In this document: positions 25,531-34,901 of the stretch, piece after piece
Layout of the letters: every line of letters starts with the position of its first letter
How positions within the stretch are numbered: position 1 is the first letter of the stretch
NCBI RefSeq assembly: GCF_028473605.1
Contig: NZ_CP097267.1
Location: 3,588,501 to 3,652,500 of the forward strand
Source of the DNA: Acidovorax sp. NCPPB 3576
GTDB lineage: Bacteria > Pseudomonadota > Gammaproteobacteria > Burkholderiales > Burkholderiaceae_C
Direction: 5' to 3'
DNA length: 64,000 bases
Translations under genes and position numbers: made by a program
The notes under the pieces: generated by a model
What the model was told of the DNA's origin: nothing
What the model saw: the letters and a program-made list of their open reading frames with translations, nothing else
Database searches by the model: none

Positions 25531-27108
25531 ATGAAGCTCAGCCGAAAACTCCCCCTGGTATTCACATTGGCCCTGTTGCTGCTGTTCGCTGCGGCGCTGT
25601 TCGGCCTGGGCCGGCTCAATAGCGCACTGACCACGTACCAGACCACGGTCGCCGTCCACACCCAGCAAGAGCGGGTGGCTGCCGACACGCTGGGCGACTT
25701 CCGTGTGCAGGTACAGGAATGGAAGAACGTGCTGCTGCGGGGCAAGGACGATGCGCAGCTGTCGCGTTACTGGGCGGCCTTCGAGAAAAGCGAAGGCGCG
25801 GTACAGGCCCAGGCCCGCAAGCTGCTGGGCGATTTGCCCACCAGCGACGCGCGCGAGCGGGTCGGCCAGTTCCTGCAGGCACACGAGCGCATGGGGGTGG
25901 CCTACCGCAAGGGGTTCGAGACGTTCAAGACCTCCGGGCGGGATGCCGCCGCAGGCGACCAGGCCGTGCAGGGCATGGACCGGGAGCCGGCGCAATTGCT
26001 GGAGCAGACGGGCGATCTGATCAGCAAGGCCAGCGCGGCCGTATCCCTGGAAGCCGCATCGGCGGCCCGCCAAGCCAACTGGGTCAGCCTGACCGTGATG
26101 CTGGTGGTGTGCGGGGCCAGCATCTTCGGCGCGGTGCTGTTCAGCCGCACCGTGACGGAACCGCTTGGCAACGCGGTGCGCATTTCAGAGGCGGTGGCCT
26201 CCGGCGACCTGACCCAAGCCGCCCAGGCGCGCGGCCGCGACGAGATCGCCCAGTTGCTGAACGCGCTCCATGCCATGCAGGGCAGCCTCTCGCAGGTGGT
26301 CAGCAACGTGCGCGAAAACGCCGACAGCGTGGCGAACGCCAGCAGCGAGATCGCGCAAGGCAACAACGACCTGTCGGCCCGCACCGAGCAGCAGGCCGGT
26401 GCGCTGGAAGAAACCTCGGCCTCGATGGAAGAACTCAGCTCCACCGTGCAGGCCAATGCGGAAAATGCGCGGCAGGCCAACCAGTTGGCCCTGAACGCAT
26501 CGACCGTGGCCTCCAAGGGCGGCGATGTGGTGTCGGAGGTGGTCAGCACCATGCGCGGCATCAACGACAGCAGCCGCAAGATCGCCGACATCGTGGGCGT
26601 GATCGACGGCATTGCCTTTCAGACGAACATCCTGGCACTGAACGCCGCCGTGGAAGCGGCGCGGGCCGGCGAACAAGGGCGCGGCTTCGCGGTGGTGGCC
26701 AGCGAGGTGCGCCAGTTGGCCCAGCGCAGCGCCGAAGCGGCCAAGGAGATCAAGACCCTGATCCACGCCAGCGTCACACGCATGCAGCAGGGCTCGGTGC
26801 TGGCTGACCAGGCGGGCACCACCATGACCGAGGTGGTCGCCTCGATCCGCCGCGTCACCGACATCGTGGCCGAGATCAGCGCCGCCAGCAGCGAGCAAAG
26901 CGCGGGGGTCTCCCAAGTGGGAGAGGCCGTGATGCAGATGGACCAGGCCACCCAGCAGAACGCCGCCCTGGTGGAGCAAAGCGCCGCCGCGGCGGACAGC
27001 CTCAAGATGCAGGCGCAGCGACTGGTGCAGGCCGTGGCCGTGTTCCGACTGCACCCGCAGGGCGGCACCCCCGGCCCCCGGCTGCAGGGGGCCGTGAAGG
27101 CCGCCTGA
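25531..27108 (+). CDS. Methyl-accepting chemotaxis protein (four-helix-type sensor)
   Basis: A 525-residue transducer. Membrane helices are at about residues 7-28 and 188-210, enclosing a periplasmic helical domain of about 160 residues that looks like a four-helix bundle. A HAMP segment follows, then a signalling domain with the hairpin tip containing [20 protein letters not shown] and [20 protein letters not shown]. There is no C-terminal NWETF-type CheR docking pentapeptide; the chain ends GAVKAA. The ligand is unknown. CheV lies 200 bp downstream on the same strand, so the two may work together. AGGAAT precedes the ATG; an upstream in-frame extension has no supporting site. Confidence 0.93.
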   Translation: MKLSRKLPLVFTLALLLLFAAALFGLGRLNSALTTYQTTVAVHTQQERVAADTLGDFRVQVQEWKNVLLRGKDDAQLSRYWAAFEKSEGAVQAQARKLLGDLPTSDARERVGQFLQAHERMGVAYRKGFETFKTSGRDAAAGDQAVQGMDREPAQLLEQTGDLISKASAAVSLEAASAARQANWVSLTVMLVVCGASIFGAVLFSRTVTEPLGNAVRISEAVASGDLTQAAQARGRDEIAQLLNALHAMQGSLSQVVSNVRENADSVANASSEIAQGNNDLSARTEQQAGALEETSASMEELSSTVQANAENARQANQLALNASTVASKGGDVVSEVVSTMRGINDSSRKIADIVGVIDGIAFQTNILALNAAVEAARAGEQGRGFAVVASEVRQLAQRSAEAAKEIKTLIHASVTRMQQGSVLADQAGTTMTEVVASIRRVTDIVAEISAASSEQSAGVSQVGEAVMQMDQATQQNAALVEQSAAAADSLKMQAQRLVQAVAVFRLHPQGGTPGPRLQGAVKAA

Positions 27109-27307
27109 GCGTTTGCCCCCCGTAATGACCCTGAAGAATCAGTGACCGAAAGCGCCCGAGACCCATGGCACCACCGGCTGGCAAGAAGATTGCAGCGTGC
27201 TCTGCCATTCGGAGCGCGGGCGCAACACGGGAAAATATTAGGACCGGGCTTTCACCATCCCGCTCTAAAATTTGTAAACACGCGTATCCAATGCGTAGGA
27301 GGCAGCG

Positions 27308-28267
27308 ATGAAGGCAGTGCAGCAAGAAATTGACGAGCGGACCAATCTCACCGGAACCAATAAGTTCGAGTTGCTGCTCTTTCGGTTGGGCATCGACAAC
27401 AACCTGGGCAAGTCCGAACTGTTCGGCATCAACGTCTTCAAGATCCGCGAGATCGTGGCGATGCCCAGCATCACCCCCATTGCCGGCGCCACGCCGCATT
27501 CGCTGGGCGTGGTCAATCTGCGCGGCCAGATCATTCCGGTGCTCGACCTGCCCTCGATCGTGGGCTGCAAGCCGCAGACGGGCCTGAACATCATGCTGGT
27601 GACCGAATATGCGCGCACCACGCAGGCCTTCGCGGTGGAATCGGTGGAAGACATCGTTCGCCTGGACTGGAAGCAGGTGCTCTCCGCCGAAGCCAGCGGC
27701 ACGGGCGGCCAGCTGGTGACCAGCATCGCCCGCCTGGACGGCAACACCGACGGCTCGCGCCTGGCGCAGGTGCTTGACGTCGAAGCGATCCTGCAGATGG
27801 TCTCCCCTTCCGACGAGCACAAGGTCGATCCCCAGAAGGTCGGGCCGCGCCTGAAGCTCAAGCCCGGCACGATGATCCTGGCCGCCGACGACTCGTTCGT
27901 GGCCCGGTCGCTCATCGAGAAAGAATTGCAGGTCCTGCAGGCCCCCTACGAGATGACCAAATCTGGCAAGGAGGCATGGGACCGGCTGAACGTCATCGCG
28001 CGCGCAGCCGAAGCCGAGGGCAAGACCGCAGCCGATCGCGTCGCGCTGGTGCTGACCGATCTGGAAATGCCCGAGATGGACGGCTTCACGCTCACCCGCA
28101 ACATCAAGCAGGATGCGCGTCTGAACAAGATTCCGGTGGTCATCCACTCCTCGCTGTCGGGCTCGGCCAACGAAGACCATGTGCGCAGCGTGGGGGCCGA
28201 CGGCTACGTAGCGAAGTTCGTCGCGGAAGACCTGGCGGAAACCATGCGGCGGGTGCTGCCCAAGTAA
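27308..28267 (+). CDS. cheV: Chemotaxis protein CheV
   Basis: A 319-residue fusion of a CheW-like coupling domain (about residues 17-165) and a response-regulator receiver (about 187-319). CheW features include GVVNLRGQIIPVLDLP. The receiver has acidic residues at 194-195 and the phosphoacceptor Asp251 in VLTDLEMPEMDGF. It couples chemoreceptors to CheA and may dampen signalling when phosphorylated. GTAGGAGGCAGCG gives a strong ribosome site. No other che genes are nearby, so the main chemotaxis cluster must be elsewhere. Confidence 0.95.
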   Translation: MKAVQQEIDERTNLTGTNKFELLLFRLGIDNNLGKSELFGINVFKIREIVAMPSITPIAGATPHSLGVVNLRGQIIPVLDLPSIVGCKPQTGLNIMLVTEYARTTQAFAVESVEDIVRLDWKQVLSAEASGTGGQLVTSIARLDGNTDGSRLAQVLDVEAILQMVSPSDEHKVDPQKVGPRLKLKPGTMILAADDSFVARSLIEKELQVLQAPYEMTKSGKEAWDRLNVIARAAEAEGKTAADRVALVLTDLEMPEMDGFTLTRNIKQDARLNKIPVVIHSSLSGSANEDHVRSVGADGYVAKFVAEDLAETMRRVLPK

Positions 28268-28328
28268 TCCGGCGGCGCGAAGGTGCGGCGGTGACGTCGC
28301 GCTCACTTGCGTGGCCGTGGCTGTGGGT

Positions 28329-28811
28329 TCAGCGCGGCCGCGCGTAGCCGCCCTCCACCCAGGCCGCCGCGCTGGCACTGGTAAGAACGAAGCCGGGCGA
28401 CACGCCGACCGAGGCCAGCAATTCGTCGTCCAGCGCCGAATGAGCGCTCAGCGTCGCGGTGGGGTGTTCATCGTCCGGTTCGATGGCCAGCGACACGCGC
28501 ACACGCTGGTCCTGCACGGTGACCGTGACGGTCTTGTTCAGCTGAGCGTGCAGTTGCTGCTCATGGCGGCGCAGCACTTCCGAGGCCGTCTTGACCAGCG
28601 TATGGAAGGCCGAGACATCGAGCGGCTTGGGGTTCTTCTTGTCGCGGCCCATGGTCCAGGGGCCGACCAGCGCGGGCTCGGACTCGCCCCGCAGCGTCAT
28701 CTCGACGGCCCAGCCATCATCGTCTTCGTTCTTGACGACGCGCGCAGTCCAGCGCTCGTCGCTCCACAAACGGGGTTCCTGCACGGGGGTGGTTTCAGAG
28801 TCTTCGGTCAT
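28329..28811 (-). CDS. Conserved protein of unknown function
   Basis: A 160-residue soluble protein beginning MTEDSETTPVQEPRLWSDER. It has an acidic N-terminus, alternating strands such as WTARVVKNEDDDGWAVEM and LNKTVTVTVQDQRVRVSLAI, and no signal peptide, Cys cluster or known catalytic motif. I have no family name for it. The GPWTMGRDKKNPKPLD stretch looks conserved in character. It stands between cheV and a monooxygenase-fold gene with no operon partner. The ATG at 28809-28811 was chosen because the longer upstream frame overlaps the divergent neighbour. Confidence 0.7.
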   Translation of the reverse strand: MTEDSETTPVQEPRLWSDERWTARVVKNEDDDGWAVEMTLRGESEPALVGPWTMGRDKKNPKPLDVSAFHTLVKTASEVLRRHEQQLHAQLNKTVTVTVQDQRVRVSLAIEPDDEHPTATLSAHSALDDELLASVGVSPGFVLTSASAAAWVEGGYARPR

Positions 28812-28952
28812 GTCGGCAAGGTCGTGCCATCGGTCGCACGGCGGCGATCCGAAGGCAAAGCCGCAGAGTGTAGAACGGCCGCGCATGGCATGCGGCCGAC
28901 GGTGCGGTGCATCTCCCTCTTGCCGGCCAGCGCCGTGGCATAGACTGCCCGG

Positions 28953-29285
28953 ATGATCCTGGAAACCGCCCCGCTCACCATCCGCCCCGGGCAGAATGCC
29001 GCGTTCGAGCAGGCCTTCGCCGAAGCGCAGCGCCTCATCGCCCGCATGCCGGGATACCTCTCGCACGAGTTGCTCCACTGCGTGGAGCGTCCGCAGGAAT
29101 ACCTGCTGCTGGTGCGCTGGACCACGGTTGAGGCGCATGAGCAGGGTTTTCGACAGTCCGCGGAGTACCAAACGTGGAAATCGCTGCTGCATGGTTTCTA
29201 CGATCCGTTCCCGACCGTGCTGCATTACGCACCCGTCGCCGGCTTGCCAGATGGCACCGGCACGCACCCCACCGCTACCGTGTGA
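28953..29285 (+). CDS. Antibiotic-biosynthesis-monooxygenase (ABM) fold protein
   Basis: A 110-residue dimeric ferredoxin-like-fold protein. ILETAPLTIRPGQNAAFEQA, PGYLSHELLHCVERPQEYLL and LLVRWTTVEAHEQGFR follow the ABM pattern of strand-helix-strand with the conserved W-x-x-x-E-A-H segment. Such proteins include small monooxygenases and haem-handling enzymes as well as members with no known activity. No partner is evident. The ribosome site is weak. Confidence 0.82.
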   Translation: MILETAPLTIRPGQNAAFEQAFAEAQRLIARMPGYLSHELLHCVERPQEYLLLVRWTTVEAHEQGFRQSAEYQTWKSLLHGFYDPFPTVLHYAPVAGLPDGTGTHPTATV

Positions 29286-29442
29286 AGACGGGGCAAAGCC
29301 TGACAATGGCGCCCGCGCACGGTCAACCAAAATGGTCATCAGCGCGTCACACACGGGCGCGGCGTGTCGCCTGACCGCCGCCGTCACCCATCGGCCGCCA
29401 GACGCTTCATGCGGCGCGGCCACCAGCCAGCGAGGCCTTCCC

Positions 29443-30039
29443 ATGTTCCACCCCGCCCTCCGAATTCTTGCTGCCGGCACCCTGGCCGTGCTGGCCACGG
29501 GCTGCGCGGTGCCCGGCGATCCGTACTACGAGTCGGCCTACCCGTCCGCCAACTACCCCTCGGCCAACTATCCGGCCACACCCACGTATCCGTACCCGGC
29601 CACCGGCTCGACGTCGATCACGGTGTACGAGCAACCCGCCTACGGCTACAGCCGTCCGGCCTATCCGGTCTATGTGCCGACACCAGCGCCAGCGTATGGC
29701 TGGGACCGGCGTGACGACCGCCGAGACGACTGGCGCGAACGTCAGATGCGGGAAGACCGCGAACGCGCCTGGCGTGACCGCCGGGACCGTGAAGCCCGCG
29801 AAGCGCGTGATTCGCGCGATGCGGACCGCCGCCGCGACCGCGATGGCCAGCAACGCGCCGACGCCGACCGGCGCCGGGCCGAAATGGACCGCCAGCGCGC
29901 CGATCTCGACCGCCAGCGCCGCGAACAGGCCGACCGCGACAACCGGCAGCGCGGCGAAGACCGTCGCCCGCCGGGAGCGCAAGACCAGCGGCCGGCACCG
30001 GGCTGGCGTCTGGAGCAAAATCCCCAGAATCGGCCTTGA
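29443..30039 (+). CDS. Arg/Asp-rich lipoprotein with a Tyr/Pro-rich segment
   Basis: A 198-residue predicted lipoprotein. The signal peptide MFHPALRILAAGTLAVLATG precedes lipobox LATGC, with the acylated Cys at residue 21. Residues about 25-75 repeat YPSANY and similar Tyr/Pro-rich units. Residues about 85-180 are a run of alternating Arg and Asp/Glu (DRRDDWRERQ, DADRRRDRDG, QRADLDRQRR) that should be a long charged helix. No enzyme domain is visible. GAGG lies seven bases before the ATG. A DUF4124 gene follows after 55 bp. Confidence 0.8.
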   Translation: MFHPALRILAAGTLAVLATGCAVPGDPYYESAYPSANYPSANYPATPTYPYPATGSTSITVYEQPAYGYSRPAYPVYVPTPAPAYGWDRRDDRRDDWRERQMREDRERAWRDRRDREAREARDSRDADRRRDRDGQQRADADRRRAEMDRQRADLDRQRREQADRDNRQRGEDRRPPGAQDQRPAPGWRLEQNPQNRP

Positions 30040-30094
30040 CCGTCCGACCTCACCCACTACTTGAACCTGAACCGATCGCCCTCGGGAACCGGCC

Positions 30095-30778
30095 ATGCAC
30101 CAGCCCCCTGCCCTCGCTGTCTCTCGCTCTGCCGCCGGGCGCCTTTGCGCCGTGCTGGCCGTGGCGGCATGCGCAGCGGCCCCCTGGACCGCCCAGGCGC
30201 AGGTGATGCGCTGCACCGACCCCGGCTCCGGCAAGGTCACCTACACCGACGGCGCTTGCGATAAAGGCACCGCCGTGCGCGAGGTCGAGGCCCGCAAGAC
30301 CCGCGAGGAAATCGAGGAAGAGCGGGCGCAGGCCCTGCAGGCACTGCAAATCAAACAGCAGCGCCAGCAGATCGAGCGCCAGGAAGCCCAGCAGGAGGCC
30401 CGCCAGGACCGCGAGCGTTCCGCCGCCCGGGCGCCGGCCGACCCCTCCCGGTCGCCCGAATGTGCCCGATCGCGCCGCAACCTCGACCGGGTGGCCGGCG
30501 AATCGGGACTGGGCAACTACGATGGCCAGGCCCGCATGACGGCCGCCCAGCGCCAGATGGACCTGGATTGCCTCGGCCCGCAGGGCTATGCGGAGGTCGA
30601 GCGCTCACGCAGCTACGGCGGTGGCAACGGGGATTATTACGCCCCGCCTGCCGTCGTCGTGGTGCCGCCCCGGCATCCCGTGGTCGTGCAGCCGGCGCTT
30701 CCGGTGCCCTCCGCTCCCATTTCCCACTGCAATGTCTTTCGCTGCTACGACCAGCAAGGGAACGTCCGCCCGCGCTGA
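30095..30778 (+). CDS. DUF4124 domain-containing exported protein
   Basis: A 227-residue exported protein. The signal peptide ends near AQA-QV at about residue 35. Immediately after comes the DUF4124 pattern: MRCTDPGSGKVTYTDGAC, a short beta-rich module common in periplasmic proteins of gammaproteobacteria and betaproteobacteria. A Glu/Gln/Arg-rich coiled-coil stretch follows (about 65-110), and the C-terminus holds a Pro/Val-rich segment and a final Cys pair (HCNVFRCYDQQG). The function of DUF4124 is not known. It may form an operon with the preceding lipoprotein gene. Confidence 0.85.
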   Translation: MHQPPALAVSRSAAGRLCAVLAVAACAAAPWTAQAQVMRCTDPGSGKVTYTDGACDKGTAVREVEARKTREEIEEERAQALQALQIKQQRQQIERQEAQQEARQDRERSAARAPADPSRSPECARSRRNLDRVAGESGLGNYDGQARMTAAQRQMDLDCLGPQGYAEVERSRSYGGGNGDYYAPPAVVVVPPRHPVVVQPALPVPSAPISHCNVFRCYDQQGNVRPR

Positions 30779-30805
30779 TGGGATGCTGCGGATGGAGGAC
30801 AAGCG

Positions 30806-31753
30806 CTAGGTCGCGCGCAGGCCCTGGGCCACCGTCGGGTAGCGCAGCACCACGCGCAGTTCCCGGTGCAGCCGTGTGGCATCCAGCCGGCGGGACTCGC
30901 TCATGAAGCTCAGCAAAGGTGCGGGCAGTTGCTCCTTCGCCGCGCTGCGCGCCACCCGGGGCGGACGGGGCAGTCCGTACAGGTCGGCGGCCAGATCGAA
31001 ATAATCGCCCATCTTCATGTCGCTGGCATCGCTCACGTGATAGACCCGTTGCGGCCGGCCGCGCCACAGGGCTGCCACGCAGGCGCGGGCCAGGTCGTCG
31101 GCATGGATGTGGTTGGTATAGACATCGTCCTCTGGCAACAGCACCGGCGTGCCGCGGCGCAAACGCGCTTCGGGCGTGCCGCCTTCGCGGTCGGGGGCGT
31201 AGATGCCGGGAATGCGCAGGATGCTGGCGCGCACCGGGCTGCGGCCCAAATGGCGAACCGCGCGCTCGGCATTCACCCGGCGCTGCGCGCGGGACGTGGC
31301 CGGCGCTACCGGCCGTGCCTCGGTCACCAGCGCGCCGCCGCAGTCCCCGTACACGCCGCTGGTCGAGCCATACACCAGCGCGGCCGGCAAAGTGCGCTGG
31401 CGCAGCGCACGCGCCAGAGCGACCGTGCGGCCATCGTAGCCCTTGGCAGCCCCGGCCACGGCATCGCCTGGAGGCGGTGCCAGATGCAGAACGCGGGTGG
31501 CCAGTCCGGACAGGCGGCGCAGGCTGGCGGCATCGTCCAGGTTGCCGACCAGGGGCGTGATGCCGGCAGCGCGCAGTTCCGCCACGCGCTGCGGACTGGA
31601 GGTGAGCGCCAGCACCCGCGGCCGCGGCCCGCTGGCCGGTACGCCCAGCACCCGGGCTGCCCGCAACCCCACGTCGCCACAGCCGATGATGAGCACACGC
31701 TGGCGTCGAAAGCGCGCTGGCAGGGCCCCTAGGGGACTTTGGTTTGAGGGCAA
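30806..31753 (-). CDS. NAD-dependent epimerase/dehydratase-like SDR protein
   Basis: A 315-residue extended short-chain dehydrogenase-type protein. VLIIGCGDVGLRAARVLG is the NAD(P)-binding GxGxxG loop, VGNLDDAASLRRL the acidic loop, and LVYGSTSGVYGDCGG the region near the active site; the classic YxxxK is not obvious. It resembles YeeZ-type proteins of unknown substrate. The start is uncertain: I used a TTG at 31751-31753, since no ATG precedes the Rossmann strand closely. It is divergent from the ferredoxin reductase, and the two starts are only 45 bp apart. Confidence 0.82.
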   Translation of the reverse strand: MPSNQSPLGALPARFRRQRVLIIGCGDVGLRAARVLGVPASGPRPRVLALTSSPQRVAELRAAGITPLVGNLDDAASLRRLSGLATRVLHLAPPPGDAVAGAAKGYDGRTVALARALRQRTLPAALVYGSTSGVYGDCGGALVTEARPVAPATSRAQRRVNAERAVRHLGRSPVRASILRIPGIYAPDREGGTPEARLRRGTPVLLPEDDVYTNHIHADDLARACVAALWRGRPQRVYHVSDASDMKMGDYFDLAADLYGLPRPPRVARSAAKEQLPAPLLSFMSESRRLDATRLHRELRVVLRYPTVAQGLRAT

Positions 31754-31798
31754 AATCGAGTCCGTTTGGCGAGAAGAAACTCCAAGGATACCCACTCC

Positions 31799-32902
31799 AT
31801 GACCCCCGCAGAGACGGCCTCCGCCGCCCACCAGATCACCGTACAGCCCAGCGGCCGGGCGTTTGCCGCACACCCGGGCGAATCCATCCTGGCCGCGGCC
31901 ATCCGCAGCGGTGTGGGCTTGCCTTACGGCTGCAAGGATGGCGCCTGCGGCTCGTGCAAGTGCAAGAAGCTCAGCGGCTCCGTGGCCCACGGCGAACACC
32001 AGTCGAAGGCACTGAGCGCGGCCGAGGCCGATGCCGGCTTCGTTCTCACCTGCTGCGCCCAGCCGCTGACCGACGTGGTGCTCGAATCGCGCCAGGTAAC
32101 CGATGAAAGCGCCTACCCCATCAAGAAGCTGCCGGTGCGCGTGTCCACGCTCACGCGGGTGTCGCACGACGTGATGCAGGTGCGCCTGCAACTGCCCGCG
32201 GCTGACACGTTCCGCTATCACGCCGGCCAGTACATCGAATTCATCCTTCGCGACGGAGCGCGCCGCGCGTATTCCATGGCCAACGCGCCCCACACCCAGG
32301 CCGATGCGCCGGGGCTGGAACTGCACATCCGCCACATGGCGGGCGGGCGCTTCACCGACCACGTGTTCGGTGCCATGAAGGAAAAGGAAATCCTGCGCGT
32401 GGAAGGCCCCTTCGGCAGCTTCTTCCTGCGCGAGGACAGCGCCAAGCCCATCATCCTGCTGGCCTCGGGCACGGGGTTCGCGCCGATCAAGGCGCTGATC
32501 GAACACATCCAGGCCAAGCGCATCGAGCGCCCGGTCACGCTTTACTGGGGCGGCCGCCGCCCTGGCGATCTGTACATGGATGGCTGGGTGCGCGAGCGCA
32601 CGGCCGAGATGCCCCGGCTGACCTATGTTCCCGTGGTGTCCCATGCCTTGCCGGAAGACGCCTGGACGGGCCGCACGGGCTTCGTCCACCAGGCCGTGAT
32701 GGACGACCACGCCGACCTGTCGGGCCACCAGGTCTATGCCTGCGGCGCCCCCATCGTGGTCGATACGGCGCGCGGGGTGTACAGCGCGGAGCGCCAGTTG
32801 CCGCCTGACGAGTTCTATGCGGATGCCTTCACATCCGAAGCCGACAAGCACGGGAAAAGCGAGCCTTCCGCCCAACCCGCCGGAGACATGCGCACCCGTT
32901 AA
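31799..32902 (+). CDS. 2Fe-2S ferredoxin/FAD/NAD(P)H oxidoreductase (glucoseen-reductase type)
   Basis: A 367-residue electron-transfer flavoprotein. The N-terminal plant-type ferredoxin binds 2Fe-2S through Cys45, Cys50, Cys53 and Cys85 or 86 (GCKDGACGSC and TCCAQ). The FAD domain has RRAYSMANAP, and the NAD(P) domain has LASGTGFAPIKALIE. In Burkholderiales this protein is usually annotated CDP-6-deoxy-delta-3,4-glucoseen reductase, but no deoxysugar genes are nearby, so it is better seen as a reductase supplying electrons to an unknown oxygenase or dehydratase. AAGGAT lies nine bases before the ATG. Its TAA overlaps the TAA of the converging lipoprotein gene. Confidence 0.92.
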   Translation: MTPAETASAAHQITVQPSGRAFAAHPGESILAAAIRSGVGLPYGCKDGACGSCKCKKLSGSVAHGEHQSKALSAAEADAGFVLTCCAQPLTDVVLESRQVTDESAYPIKKLPVRVSTLTRVSHDVMQVRLQLPAADTFRYHAGQYIEFILRDGARRAYSMANAPHTQADAPGLELHIRHMAGGRFTDHVFGAMKEKEILRVEGPFGSFFLREDSAKPIILLASGTGFAPIKALIEHIQAKRIERPVTLYWGGRRPGDLYMDGWVRERTAEMPRLTYVPVVSHALPEDAWTGRTGFVHQAVMDDHADLSGHQVYACGAPIVVDTARGVYSAERQLPPDEFYADAFTSEADKHGKSEPSAQPAGDMRTR

Positions 32903-33153
32903 CGGCGCCAGCCCGGCCGGCCGTAATAGCCGCGACCATAGCCACCCCGGCCGTAGACGCCGAAGAACCCGATGGTCGGCGCCACGACGACGGGCGGGGG
33001 CGCCACGTACACGGACTCGGTCTGGTAGTAGCCCGGCCCGCCGTAGTAGCCGGCCCCTCCGTAATAGCCAGGGCCGACGGGCGCAACGACGCAGCCCGTC
33101 AGCAGGCTGGTGGCCACGGCAGCGGTGGCGAGGGTGATGAGGCGGATGGACAT
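32899..33153 (-). CDS. Small Gly/Tyr-rich lipoprotein
   Basis: An 84-residue predicted lipoprotein. MSIRLITLATAAVATSLLTG precedes the lipobox Cys at residue 21. The mature part is short and rich in Gly, Tyr and Pro (GPGYYGGAGYYGGPGYY, then YGRGGYGRGYYGR). Such repeats suggest a flexible surface or periplasmic protein, not an enzyme. Its stop codon shares bases with the stop of the converging reductase gene. Function unknown. Confidence 0.78.
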   Translation of the reverse strand: MSIRLITLATAAVATSLLTGCVVAPVGPGYYGGAGYYGGPGYYQTESVYVAPPPVVVAPTIGFFGVYGRGGYGRGYYGRPGWRR

Positions 33154-33275
33154 GATGGATGGCTCCTGAGTGCGGGTCCGATAGGCCATTCAACGCCCCG
33201 GACCTTAAGCGGTCACTTACGCACGGTATCGCAAAAGTAACAACAGGTAAAAGCGAAGGCCCTCCTGGCAGAGCA

Positions 33276-33629
33276 TCACTGCGACAGCGCGCGGCATGCT
33301 TCGGCGCACCGGCGGCACGCGGCGGCACAGGCGCGGCAATGGGGCGTGTCGTGCCGGGCGCATTCGTTGGCGCAGCTGTCGCACAAGCGGGCACACAGGG
33401 CACAGATCTCTGGCGCATGGGCACTCTCGCGGGCCATGGCCGCTGCGGCGACGCGGCAGAGCGCGGCGCAGTCCATGTCCAGGGCGATGCACTGCACCAT
33501 GCAGCGGGGCTCGGGCTCCCTCAGGCAGGCGGCCGCGCAGTAGTCGCACGCATCGGCACACTCGCTGCACGCCCGAATGCACTCGGCGTAGCGCGACGCA
33601 GTGACGGTGTCATGGAAGGCCTGCAGCAT
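33276..33629 (-). CDS. Four-helix-bundle copper-binding protein (DUF326)
   Basis: A 117-residue protein with many Cys in C-x2-C and C-x3-C spacing on consecutive helices: CIRACSECADACDYCAAACL, CMVQCIALDMDCAALC, CALCARLCDSCANECARH and CRACAAACRRCAEACRAL. This is the pattern of the DUF326/copper storage protein-like family, in which Cys line a four-helix bundle and can hold Cu(I). No signal peptide is seen, so storage would be cytosolic. AAGGACATTCC precedes the ATG. No other copper genes are adjacent. Confidence 0.88.
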   Translation of the reverse strand: MLQAFHDTVTASRYAECIRACSECADACDYCAAACLREPEPRCMVQCIALDMDCAALCRVAAAAMARESAHAPEICALCARLCDSCANECARHDTPHCRACAAACRRCAEACRALSQ

Positions 33630-33782
33630 GGAATGTCCTTTTTCCGCCGATGCGGCGGCGTGTGATGAGCGCAAACTGAAAACGGCTTCGACGTTTATAA
33701 AAATGCCCTCTGGCAGACGCTGTAGGACGGTGCAGCGAACGCGCACCGCCGAATCCCTTTCATTTTTTTGCACAATGGCAAC

Positions 33783-34754
33783 ATGAATCGCAGAAACATC
33801 CTTCTCTCGGCCGCCACCATCGCCACGGCGTTTGCATCCCCGCTGGGCTACGCGCAGGATGCCCCCATACGCCTGATCGTGCCCTATGCCCCCGGGGGAC
33901 CGCTGGACGTCACGTCTCGCGCGCTGGCCGAGCGGGTGCGCGACACGCTGGGCACGGTGATCATCGACAACAAGGCGGGCGCGGGCGGCAACATCGGTGC
34001 CGATGCCGTCGCCAAGGCCGCACCCGATGGCCTCACCATCGGCCTGGCCGCCACGGCGACGCATGCCGTGAACCCCTGGCTCTACAGCCGCATGCCCTAC
34101 GACGCGGCCAAGGACTTCTCCGGCATCACGCAGATGGTGAGCGTGCCCAACGTGCTGGTCATCAATTCGGCCAAGGCGGCGGAGCTAAAGATCAACAACG
34201 TGGCCGACCTGATCGCCTACGCCAAGGCCAATCCCGCCAAGCTGAACTACGGCAGCGGCGGCAACGGCAGCGCCGGCCACCTGGCGGGCGAAATGTTCAA
34301 GCAGCGCGCCGGCATCTACGCGCTGCACATTCCCTACCGCGGCGCCAGCCCCGCGCAGCTCGCGCTGCTGGCGGGCGAAGTGGACTTCAACATCGACAAC
34401 CTGGCCGCCGCCGCACCCAACATCCGCTCGGGCAAGCTCAAGGCATTGGCCGTGACCTCGCCGCAGGCCAGCGCCATGCTGCCGGGCGTGCCGCCGCTGT
34501 CGGCCACGTTCAAGGGCTTCGCGATCGAGACGTGGTGGGGCTTGGTGGCGCCGGCGGGCACGCCCAAGCCCATCATCGCCAAGCTGAACAAGGCCTTCGT
34601 GGCTGCGCTCAACGCACCGGAGACCAAGACGCGCTTCGCAGCCCTGATGGCTGAGCCCGTGGGCACCACGCCAGAACAGTTCGACGCCTTCATGGCGTCG
34701 GAGCGCGCCAAGTACCAGCAGGTGGTGAAAGCCTCGGGCGCCAAGGTCGATTGA
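33783..34754 (+). CDS. Tripartite tricarboxylate transporter substrate-binding protein (Bug family)
   Basis: A 323-residue periplasmic binding protein. The signal peptide ends near YAQ-DAP at about residue 24. IRLIVPYAPGGPLDVTSRAL, VIIDNKAGAGGNIGADAVAK and YGSGGNGSAGHLAGEMFK are standard Bug-family segments. Bug proteins are very numerous in Burkholderiales, mostly as orphans without TctA/TctB, as here. They bind carboxylates or other small acids; the ligand cannot be read from sequence. Confidence 0.93.
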   Translation: MNRRNILLSAATIATAFASPLGYAQDAPIRLIVPYAPGGPLDVTSRALAERVRDTLGTVIIDNKAGAGGNIGADAVAKAAPDGLTIGLAATATHAVNPWLYSRMPYDAAKDFSGITQMVSVPNVLVINSAKAAELKINNVADLIAYAKANPAKLNYGSGGNGSAGHLAGEMFKQRAGIYALHIPYRGASPAQLALLAGEVDFNIDNLAAAAPNIRSGKLKALAVTSPQASAMLPGVPPLSATFKGFAIETWWGLVAPAGTPKPIIAKLNKAFVAALNAPETKTRFAALMAEPVGTTPEQFDAFMASERAKYQQVVKASGAKVD

Positions 34755-34828
34755 TCGGATCACCCAGTGGTGGCACGGCCGCCGGGATGACCGGCCGGCA
34801 ACGCCACCGCCCTGCCGCCGCAGGGGAT

Positions 34829-34895
34829 GGCCTCCAGTAAAAAAGGCCACCAGCGCTTATTCATCAAGCACTGAAAGCTATATTTTTAATAGCAA
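34829..34895 (+). repeat. Dispersed AT-rich hairpin repeat upstream of the AraC gene terminus
   Basis: GGCCACCAGCGC begins the main copy at 34845, followed by AGCGCTT/AAGCACT (stem with one mismatch) and GCTATATTTTTAATAGC (a second hairpin). A partial GGCCTCCAG unit at 34829 precedes it. It lies between the TTT receptor and the converging AraC-family gene and could act as a bidirectional terminator. Confidence 0.7.
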
Positions 34896-34901
34896 TCAGA
34901 C

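Noticed and set aside
30806..33424. A single 872-residue protein on the minus strand
   Set aside because: Only the C-terminal part is an SDR protein; the rest is antisense to the ferredoxin reductase and covers a separate lipoprotein region.
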